A stretch of DNA of 64,000 bases from the NCBI RefSeq assembly GCF_000471905.2, contig NW_006494931.1, positions 498,504 through 562,503 on the forward strand. Direction: 5' to 3'. Position numbers and translations under genes: made by a program. Origin of the DNA: Amborella trichopoda. Lineage: Eukaryota > Streptophyta > Magnoliopsida > Amborellales > Amborellaceae. The notes beneath the pieces are model-generated. The model saw only the letters and a program-made list of their open reading frames with translations. It was not told where the DNA came from and made no database searches. Positions 55,426 to 64,000 of the stretch are shown one piece after another. Numbering within the stretch: the stretch's first letter is position 1; every line of letters starts with the position of its first letter.

Positions 55426-57953
55426 ATGTCTTCTTCTCAATCTTCTAGTAATAATGATCTGGCTTGGAAATATGCCAAACTAAAAAATCCGAAAGATAGA
55501 AATTGTGTGATATGCTTGCTCTGTGGAAATACTTGTATAGGTGGTATTTTTCGACAAAAATAGCACTTAGCCGGAATTTCTGGAAATGTAAGAGCATGTC
55601 CACAAGCTATAGATGATATAAAAAAGGAGATTAGATAATACTTGGATAGATTGAAAAAAAATAAAAAGAAGAAAAAAATGGAAATAAAAAAATTACTTGA
55701 TGATATGCAATTATTTAATGATGATGATGATGATGATATGTCTGAAGTTGCTATGAAGCAAAGGATTACTCGTACTCCAATATCAAAAGAGAGGGTTATA
55801 AATATTCGTGGGAGTATTGAAAAAAGAACACCTCTCTCTAAGAGGCCAATGGATGTTTTTTTTCACCCTTAGCCTCGAAACTATGGTTCATAGAAAGAAA
55901 ACAACAAAACAAATCACCATTGAAAATAGATACAAGAAAGAACAAAGGAAGTCGGTATGTAAGTGGATTACAAAGCGAATTTACATGGCCGACATTCCTT
56001 TTAATACTATAACTCTTGATAGTTTTGCATGTATGCTCTAGGCAATTGGGCAATATGGCCCAGGACTTGTTCTTCTTTCACTACATGAGGTTAAGGAGCC
56101 CTTGTTGAAGGATGTTATATTTGATATGAATAAAATTTTGATTTCTCAGAGAAAAGGGTGGGAGAAATATGGGGCTACTATTATGTGTGATGGTTGGGCC
56201 AATGGGACGTCGATGACATTCATTAATTTTTTGGTTAACTGCCCAAGATGTACTTTTTTTTTAAAGTTTGTTGATGCATCAGACAAGTTACATCATGCTA
56301 CATACTTATTTGGCTTGATGGATAATATTGTAGAGTTTGTTGGAGAGAAAAATGTAGTGCAAATTGTCACTGACAATGGTGCCAATTATGTTGTAGCTGG
56401 GCATTTCTTGACTTTGAAAATAATGCATATATTTTGGACTCATTGCGCAACTCATTGTATTAATCTTATTCTTAAAGAAATGGGTACAACATCTTTATTT
56501 AGTGGCGTGATTTCAAGAGCTATGTTTGTTGTTGGATTTATTTACAATCACACCATAGTCCTAAGCATGATGAGGCTTTTACAAATAAGAGAAATTAGTG
56601 AAATCGTATATCACTAGATTTTCCATATCATTTCTCACTCTTCGAAGCCTAGCCAAGCCAAAAAAATGCCTTGAGGAACATGTTTACTTCAGGGCAATGG
56701 AGTCAAAGCAAATGATCAAAGCATAAGGATGGGAAAAAGGCTGAAAACATTATTTTGAATACATCTTTTTGGAGTCAAATAATTCTTGTGTTAGAGGTCG
56801 CTTGCCCTTTAGTGAGAGTGCTTCAACTGGTTGATGGTGATGTGAAGTCTTCCATGTGCTATATACATGAGGCAATGACTAGGGCAATAGCAGAGATAAA
56901 GGATGTTTTAAAGGATGATGAAAATATGTGCAAGGCTATACTTGAATTTATTGATAGGAGATGGGATATTCAACTTCACAGGCACCTTCATTCAGACGGT
57001 GACTTTCTAAACTCATCTCTTCACTACAAACACCCATCAATTGAGTCTGATTGTGTAATAAATAGTGAGTTCTTAGATGTTTTTGAGAGGTTGGTGCATG
57101 ACAAAGATATCCAGGATGAGTTCCAGAGCCATGAATTGATTAAGTTCAAGTTAGCATTGGGAAACTTTGGGAGAGATATTGTTATTTGAAATAGAGACAC
57201 TACAGATCTAGGTAAAGGCCAACGGTAACCTTACTTGTCTATGACTTTGTTTACCCTTAATTTTTATCTATAATCTAAATTATAAATTACTATACAATTG
57301 TATGGTGGGCATTATATGAAAGCAAAACACTAAATCTACAATGTCTCGCTATTCAAGTGTTGAATCTCATATGTAGCTCATCTGGTTGTGAATGCAATTG
57401 GAGTGCATTTGAGCATTTAGGTCCTTAACTCCTTATTCCTTAATCCTTATTTCTTAAATTTCAATTTTAAAATTCAATTTTCTAATATAAAATCTAATTT
57501 CAATTTTCTACCACTGCTCGATACAAAAAAAAATGAATTGGTTGGAGTAGAAAAAGCTGAATGATTTGGTTTATGTGCATTATAATGAGCGGCTTAGGGA
57601 GAGGTATGAAAATCGCATGAAGCTCAATCGTAGTCAATTGTATGAAGCTGATGGTGATTCCACAAGTGAGTGGACGATATATTTAAGACTAGAGCGTGTG
57701 TTTGAGGGTGGGAATCTGACATACCTCGATGTCAAGCTAACAACATGGGCTAATGAAGAAGATCGACTAACACTAAAGCACAGAGGAGTAGAGGAGCAGC
57801 AGGAGTTGGGTCTAGTCGCACTCGCACATCAGCTCTAGAGGTCGAGGAAGAGGAGGCTGATTCAGAGGAGACTGAGGAAGAAGAATATGTGGACGCTACC
57901 GAGGATGATATTGATGATGCACATGACAACTCTCAAGATGACTTTTCTTATTA
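55426..57953 (+). pseudogene. hAT transposase, decayed
   Basis: Start ATG 55426. A BED-type zinc finger comes first (CLLCGNTCIGGIFRQK then HLAGISGNVRACPQ, broken by one stop at 55561). A Lys-rich and Asp-rich stretch follows. The catalytic domain lies in 56102-56617 (YGATIMCDGWANGTSMTFIN, VVQIVTDNGANYVVAG, WTHCATHCINLIL). The 56755-57189 ORF continues it. The hAT C-terminal dimerisation region is near 57340-57600 (CSSSGCEC.W, LNDLVYVHYNERLRERYE) and is followed by an acidic tail ending at 57953. The first Asp of the catalytic set (DGW) and the DNG motif are visible. Stops and frameshifts show that it cannot make transposase. Confidence 0.9.
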
Positions 57954-58899
57954 ATATTTGAATAATTGACTTCAAATTTGTCTAGGATGATTGTACTAGG
58001 TTGCTATTAACTCTTCTTGAGCTTGACTTTAAAACTCTTTAATCTTCCTGGAGACATAGACTTTTGGTTTGTAGTATCACTATTTTGTAAATTTGAAGTT
58101 TGTGGTTGCAAATTTGTGCTTATGGTTGTTGATTGTTGAATGTTTTATGAAGTTAGTTTCAAGTTTCTAGTTTCTATCAGGGGATAGTGGATACAAAATC
58201 TCCGACAGCTTATATTTTTAGACTTAATCATTAAAGTAAAATACCTACTATCATATATCTCACCCCCATATTTTTTTCTATGCATTAACCTATTTTTGTA
58301 GATTTTTTAGAACTTTTTTATATTTATTGACCGCATCGTCGCGATGCACCCACATCCGAACCGCATCGTCGCATCAGCCCCCCTTCGCTTTTGGCCGCAT
58401 TCCGCATTTTAAAACACTAGATCAAATGGTGTGTGCCCCCACTTGATCTAAATTGGACAGGTAGATGGGAGGGGAAGCATCTTTTATGCTGTAGGGGAAG
58501 CATAGAAACCTTTTTCTATGGTTTGACATTATATAGATCGTCCATTTTCAAGTGTTCACACATTGACAAATTTGTAATGTTTATTAAGCTATAAATTTTA
58601 TAGTCAGCAGTAGCAATAAATTTTAGAGTTATCATAAGAATTTTCCAATGCTCAAAGTGTGTTCCGGACAAAATTTCGGGGTGGAGCATTACCTTTTTTT
58701 TTCTCAAACGACCATGGCGAAATTGCATTCTTTGTAAAAATGTACATATTCCATGACTTATTTGTCTCTCTTGGCTGATTACAAGACGCATGAATCTTAG
58801 ATATCGTGACGCTTATCACTTCTAACCCGAACTCCAAGAGGCAAGTCATCGATCAAATTTTCCACGTGGATGTGGGCATTTCAGTTAATTGGAAAAATT

Positions 58900-59715
58900 G
58901 TTTCGTGCAGAGGGGATTGTATTTCTACATCTGCGGGGGCCCGAGGTAAAAAGCATCCATCTTAAAAATGATGTAAATAGGTGGTCTCTTGTTGAACAAT
59001 CCATCTTTCAACTTTTTCAAGAGAATCCTCCGATCCACAAAATTGGGATTATAATATGGAAGTCCTTGATATTGTCAATTATATAAAATATTTGGAAAGA
59101 AAGAAATAAAAAAACCTTTGAGAGTGAGAAAACTGAAAAACATAGTATTTTGACAACCACTTTAGCTACAATAGCTGAATGGATGGTGAATACCTTGGAA
59201 TGACCTTATTTATATCTTCAGAGATGCGATGAGAATGAAAATCAGAATCTAGAGAACAAATAGATTGGAGAAAGGAAATCCCCCACCTCTGATCACCATT
59301 AAACTAAAATTTTTATGGTTGTTCGATTAGCTGGAAGAGGAGGAGTCGGAGGGATCATCAAATGGCATGAAGGTAATGTCCTCCATATGTGTTCAGGACC
59401 TTGCAGGGTTGTTATTGTGAATGAGGCTGAGTCCTGAACTCTCTTAGAGGGGCTCAAACTCTTACAATCATTTGAGGAGTATAAAGTGGTTAAATGGTGG
59501 GGATAAATAAGGAGTGGACTAATAGATCGCTATTACATGATAATATTTTTCCTTTACTAATATGAATCAATGCGCATTAGGCAAATTATATTGGAATATA
59601 AGGATGCAGATGATTATGCATACTATCTCGCCAATACAAATGTATTAGTACTGAGATCTAGAGCATCAGAGTTGCCTATTTATAGAGAGAGCAAGATCAA
59701 AAGATTATTTGAATA
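58900..59715 (+). pseudogene. LINE 3' fragment with RNase H
   Basis: Reads NIWKERNKKTFESEKTEK-like sequence at about 59080-59140 (the linker before RNase H in plant LINEs). After stops it reads AGRGGVGGIIKWHEGN and VVIVNEAES.TLLEGLKLLQ (59325-59480). A possible C-terminal ILEYKDADDYAYYLANTNV lies near 59590-59645. The first 90 bp (TTGTTTCGTGCAGAGGGGATTG..GGTGGTC) also occur inverted at 61985-62090 and are probably a separate short repeat. Confidence 0.7.
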
Positions 59716-60550
59716 GTAAAAGACTTCGTATTCAACGGAGGAATCGAGTTCGAGAAAAAATGCTTTTCAGTTCCACCTAATGTGACTCTTTAGGTTCTCC
59801 AAAAATTAAAGGCGGTGGTGGCATATCACAACGGCTGGTGGACACGAAATTATCGGAGGTACCACGTTAGTGGAGATAACCCTTGTTTCGCTAGTGGTTT
59901 TACCCTACAGTGGGTAAAAGTACATGAGCCATGAGTCCAACCCGCACACTTGCACCGACACAAACATGCAAACTGCAAAGTGTGTCCCCTGCGCCTTTAC
60001 TCACATATGTGTGATGTTGCTTTGCATGCTCGACATAAATCTTTTCTTCTGCCGTGTGGAACTTAGAACAAAAGTGAATAGCATATCCCAATATTTAAGT
60101 TTGACTTTCTTAACCCACTACTTCCCTCTCGATAAAAAAACGTATACTTAAAAAATTATTATTTTGCAATAATATTTAGTATTTTTAATCGCAGAATACA
60201 TCAAATAAGACTAAAAAATTATAGTTAATCGGCACAGAGAAGAACTAGAAATTCATGCGTAATCATTATGAAATAAGGGACATATTGGCAAGGGAGGAGA
60301 TACCCATCATTCCCTGCTACCGAGAGGCTAATATGAAGCGGAGGGCCTAGCTAAAGCAGAAATCAACCATTCCGAATTGATAGTCTACAAGGTTCACACG
60401 TCTTGAACCATAATATTGCACATAAATTTATAACATTGTACACAAAAGCTTGTGTAAATGTAAAGAAAGGAAAGATATACGAAATGTAATGTCCTTGATG
60501 AGTCAGCAGGTGCAAGAGACCGCTGGCTCACCATGTGCATATTTAAGATA
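59716..60550. other. intergenic DNA
   Basis: No gene or element identified. Confidence 0.5.
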
Positions 60551-60556
60551 GATCAT

Positions 60557-61075
60557 TATAAAAAGGGTAAGGTTTTTATACTTTCCCGACATCATAGAAG
60601 TTCTATGCTTCTCTTACCATCCAACTTTTCAATTTTGATCAACAGAGTCATTCACCGTTTGATCTTAGATCCGACGTCTCAAAGTATTTTTTTTTTTCAT
60701 ACAAATTGTATGAGTATGAAATTTTGTATGCGTCATCTTCTCATTGGGGCGCACCTATAAAAAATATTAAAATTAATTTTTCAATAAAATATAATGACCA
60801 AAATACTCTTTGAAACTTTTAGGGATATTTTGGTCATTTTATTTTATTGGAAATATTGTTTTTACATTTTTCGCTAGTGCGATTTTAATAGAGGATTGAA
60901 CGTATAAAATTTGGCATCAAAATAATTTATAAAAAATTAAAAATAAAATAGTGTTGAGATGTTATATTGTGATTGAGATAATATTAACCCTCCTTTCATA
61001 ATGAACCATTGGATAGAGGAAGTATGTAAGTTTTATGTTGTAGGGGAGCATAGAAAGCTTGCCTTTATAAAATGC
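60557..61075. mobile_element. MITE family C, uninterrupted copy
   Basis: About 520 bp. Left end AAAGGGTAAGGTTTTTATAC mirrors right end (reverse complement AAAGGCAAGCTTTCTATGC). The centre folds on AATGACCAAAATACTC..GATATTTTGGTCATT. No coding capacity. Related to the split copy at 54346-58516. Confidence 0.8.
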
Positions 61076-61299
61076 CCATAAGGTTTAAACAATGCAGAAA
61101 TGTTTTAAAAAAAAGTCACATTTTAAGTATCAAAAAATTCATTTTATTATCATGGTCGTGATCATTTTAACCTAAATCATAAATCCCCAAAATTTTAGAT
61201 TAAAATTTTATTTCTAAGATGGTTTAAGAGGATGTCTGTATGTGCATAGTATAAGTCAGCTGACTCATAGAAACCTCATCTTTAATGAAATGGTTCCAG

Positions 61300-61308
61300 T
61301 TAAAAAAT

Positions 61309-61339
<31 letters not shown>

Positions 61340-61362
61340 TAAAATAAAATAAAATAAAATCC
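61300..61362. repeat. (TAAAA)n microsatellite
   Basis: TAAAAAATAAAAAATAAAA grading into perfect (AATAA)n/(TAAAA)n units. It forms the poly(A)-like edge of the less AT-rich stretch to its right. Confidence 0.95.
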
Positions 61363-61379
61363 GAGAGCCTAACCCTCTC

Positions 61380-61760
61380 CTAGAGAGGCAGGAGCCCAAT
61401 ACGTTTGTGTTCCTCTCTTGGGTTGGTGGTGGGGGATTGATCTTTGAACTTTGTGCCGTGCCTCTTCTGCTAACCTTCAATTTCATAAACACGCTCTCTC
61501 CTCCTCTCTCTCTCTCTTCATGGCCAATTTCTTTTGGCTGAATGCCCAATAACGACAGAGAAAAAGGAAGTTGTGGCCCACAACAATCACACCCTTCACA
61601 TGCCATCTCTCTCTACAGCGGCCCTCCGCTTCAACAATGGCTGCCTGCAAGTGCTGGGGCAGTTCTGGCTTGGGGAGGCGCCACCCTGTGAGAGAGTGGG
61701 TGGATATGGTAAAAGCAACCATCTTTTTTTTCAAAGAATTTGACAACTCTTCCTTTAGAA
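61380..61760. other. G+C-richer stretch, possible host exon
   Basis: Unlike its surroundings this part is not AT-rich. On the plus strand a CT-rich stretch and CTACAGCGGCCC are followed by ATG at 61639 (MAACKCWGSSGLGRR..). After 25 codons a possible splice donor ATG|GTAAAAGC lies at 61706-61717. On the minus strand an 87-codon ORF (61746-61483) overlaps it. Neither product is recognised. Confidence 0.25.
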
Positions 61761-62844
61761 ATTTTTGTTTATTGGGTGTATTTTGTCTGGCATGCCGGCA
61801 TATAGAAATGTGAGCTTGACAATAAATATATTTTTTAAATATAATCTGATCTCAATTTTTAAAATATATGTAATCTTTAACATGGAGATCATGAATATGA
61901 ATAAATAAATAATTTTTAAAAAATAAAAATAATAATTATATTATGAAAACATTTGGACGGTTAATTTCAATTGTTTTTAGATGGACCATCTATTTGCATC
62001 CATCTTAAAAATGGATGCTTTATACCTCTCGACCGCATATTGTAGAAATACGGTCCAGCCTGCTTGAAACAATTGTTCTTTTCTATTTGGGGGTAGCGTT
62101 CGTTCACCTTTGGAGTGTCTTGAACCCACTAGAGGAATATAGAATGTTCTAAACAGTCTCATAAAAACTGGCAAGCTTGCTCAAGACTGATAGGTGAGTT
62201 GTTTGGGTATAAGAATTCCGTTTCACTTGGTTCCCCATGGTTAAGTTTGGAGATGGGTTAGGGTCAAGGTCAGGGCCAGGGCTCCAATTGGGCCCTTATC
62301 CCCATAGAACTGCTCCTGGTTGTCCATGTTGAAAACAAATTAAAAAAAATAAACGGGTTGGCACTAGCCCTAACCTTAGCCCTGGAGCCACAATTCATGG
62401 CCAAGGCCCTACCTTTTAAGGCCGGGCTACCGGCCCATTGCCAGCTCTACTTATGTTATTTTTGGTTTTAAATTTTTTTATTTTTCAATAATTGAAACTT
62501 TTGGACTTGGTAGTTTTAAATCTATTTAGAACATGTGGGTGTCTGATTCGACCCACTTATTTGATTTTTAAAACCATCCGTTGGATTGTCTTTTGTAAAA
62601 ACATTGATTGTCATAATAAAATTGTGGAATGGGACTCTACTTCTTTTCCATATGGAGTTTTATCTCATTTTACACCTTTCACTTTGTTCTAGGTGCATCT
62701 GCTGTTCATTGTAAAACCACGCTAGGTTGAGATCAAATGTAGCACCAAAAACTAGTCAGTCACCATGAGATCATTATTCGCCACTATTCAGATGGCGTTG
62801 ATTGTAATGGTGTTCATAATAATATATTATTGCTCTCTTAGGAA

Positions 62845-63272
62845 TGGAGGTGTGTCTAAGCGATAGGGGAAATATGGTCTTTTGTGATGCTGCCCTTTCG
62901 GATGAGGTGACGGCATATCATGCTGAATGGGCTGCTTTACTTCATGGGCTTATCATATGGAAGGACAAGAGTTTGGCAAGTTTGTTGATAATAGAAGGAG
63001 ATTCTTCCAATGTAATCAATTGGTGTAGTGGAAGTACCATACCTCCTTGACGACTTAGATCTTTTTGGTTGCAAGTTATGGATTTGTCATTGAATGATGC
63101 TGTGTCTTTTAGCCATGTCTATAGAGAGGCCCACGCTATTTCAGATGATCTTGTAAGAAAATGAGTTTTATTTGATGTTTTAGTTATTTCCCAGCTGCTC
63201 TTTTGAAATGTATCTTGGGCTATGTAAGATCTTTTCGATTTAATAATATTAAGTACTCTTGTCAAAAAAAAA
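62845..63272 (+). pseudogene. LINE 3' end with RNase H
   Basis: The 68-codon ORF has AEWAALLHGLIIWKDK and IIEGDSSNVINWCSGSTIPP. After a stop it reads WLQVMDLSLNDAVSFSHVYR and EAHAISDDLVRK. These are the second half of a plant LINE RNase H (E..AL..GL, E-D-S, REAHAISD.L). The sequence ends at CTTGTCAAAAAAAAA (63258-63272), a LINE poly(A) tail. It is strongly 5'-truncated. Confidence 0.8.
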
Positions 63273-63559
63273 TGGAGGTGGGCAACAATTGGTTCGTGGG
63301 GTGGATGCGTCAACAAACATCCCTCCCTCCATGCCCACTGTTAAATTTAAATTTTGTAAAATCTTTGTTTTATAATTTTTTCTTGTGTGTCCTATTATGT
63401 AGTACATATATATATAATTTCATCTTAATCCGATTTATAAAAAAATAATCAAAATTCAACTCGTAACATGTATTTTTAACTATCTGATCAAGATCAGATG
63501 ATTAGAAGGATAACTTAAATTACTATTCATTTAATATTTAAATTTATTGTTAGCTTTTC

Positions 63560-63968
63560 CATTATATATATATATATATATATATAAAAGTGAGGTTTGT
63601 ATAAGTTTGCCTCCTTATATTGTAGAAATATGGCGCGCCTATAAAATTTACTTATTGATAATCCTTTCCATGTCAAAAACCTTATGATGGTTAGAAAACA
63701 CTTTTTCATCCTCAATTATAAAATTTAAAATTTCAAAAATTGAATAGATAGAACAAATAAAAAACACTTGAAAATCTTGAAAATAGACGCTCCAAATAAC
63801 TTGTTACAAGATGTACTATTTTTTGGACATGGGCTTCTTTTTTTTTCTTCATGTCCATTTATCTCGATATCGAGATGATTACTTGGAGGGTTCTGCAACG
63901 CTTGAACACTCTCCTTTGTAGAATTTTTTAGGTACACCTTACTTTAACAGTATAAGGTTACAACTTTA
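63560..63968. mobile_element. MITE family B, diverged copy next to (TA)n
   Basis: A (TA)n run at 63563-63586 is followed by about 380 bp. That stretch shares CTTGAAAATCTTGAAAATAGAC, AACTTGTTACAAGATG, TATCTCGATATCGAGATGATTA and AAGGTTACAACTTTATA with the other family B copies. A second (TA)n run ends the window (63970-63992). Left boundary uncertain. Confidence 0.6.
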
Positions 63969-64000
63969 TATATATATATATATATATATATAGTAGGAAT

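Larger units (their letters stand above)
54714..58419 (+). mobile_element. hAT transposon with 8-bp TSD
   Basis: 3706 bp. Terminal inverted repeats are CAGTGTTTTAAAATGCGG (left) and TAGTGTTTTAAAATGCGG (reverse complement of the right end). They are flanked by CATCAAAT (54706-54713) and GATCAAAT (58420-58427), an 8-bp target duplication with one mismatch. Both subterminal regions carry repeated CCGCAT/GCGATGC words (54720-54860 and 58330-58405), the usual form of hAT transposase-binding arrays. An 8-bp duplication plus BED-finger transposase place it in hAT. Confidence 0.92.
54346..58516. mobile_element. MITE family C, split by the hAT element
   Basis: Left part 54346-54713 (GGCAATCATTTTATGC..CAAAATACCCCTAAAACG) and right part 58428-58516 (..GGGGAAGCATAGAAACC) belong to one element. 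They match, in order, the uninterrupted copy at 60557-61075 (in inverted orientation or as its own inverted repeat). The hAT element lies exactly between them. Confidence 0.75.

Overview
This window is nuclear DNA of a seed plant. It contains endogenous caulimovirid (plant pararetrovirus) copies, plant-type LINEs with an RNase H domain, Ty3/gypsy and Ty1/copia elements, a hAT transposon, several MITE families and one scrap of plastid DNA. The species cannot be told. There is no operon-like layout and almost no convincing host gene. The sequence is a nest of transposable elements, most of them broken by stops and frameshifts.

Layout. 1-16.8 kb: a caulimovirid locus, most like florendovirus/petuvirus-type elements. 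A minus-strand copy (1-4.0 kb) and a plus-strand copy (4.5-16.8 kb) stand head to head around a spacer holding a movement-protein fragment. The plus copy runs coat protein, zinc knuckle, protease, reverse transcriptase, RNase H and a second ORF, and a 4.3 kb minus-strand LINE splits its coat-protein region. 16.9-21.7 kb: a second large inverted repeat made of 60-bp tandem arrays, LINE RT pieces and a central AT-rich foldback element of 2.3 kb. 21.7-22.35 kb: N-terminal RT part of a LINE. 22.35-29.9 kb: a third inverted repeat, two roughly 3-3.5 kb LTRs of one Tekay/Del-like family in opposite orientation. A minus-strand integrase/chromodomain remnant lies between them and a plastid atpI fragment lies inside the left LTR. 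29.9-33.5 kb: gag remnants of two Ty3/gypsy elements. 33.5-36.6 kb: a second caulimovirid fragment with movement-protein and coat-protein regions.

36.6-40.8 kb: a probable Tat/Ogre-type LTR with a tRNA-Arg-type primer binding site, carrying MITEs and arrays of a short GGATCTCG-type motif, then a short ORF and a 117-bp higher-order repeat. 41.5-43.2 kb: the 3' end of a copia element with its LTR. 43.2-54.3 kb: MITE-rich intergenic DNA. It has one plausible host exon (minus strand, about 46.6-46.9 kb), a segmental duplication, and a solo LTR with a perfect 5-bp target duplication. 54.35-58.5 kb: a MITE split by a 3.7 kb hAT element with an 8-bp target duplication and a decayed transposase. 58.9-64 kb: LINE RNase H fragments, MITEs and simple repeats.

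The most notable feature is three consecutive multi-kilobase inverted duplications in the first 30 kb. The other main points are a dyad-containing minisatellite core found at three separate places and the nested insertions, which give relative ages. I found no intact autonomous system. All similarity statements are by-eye readings, not alignments.
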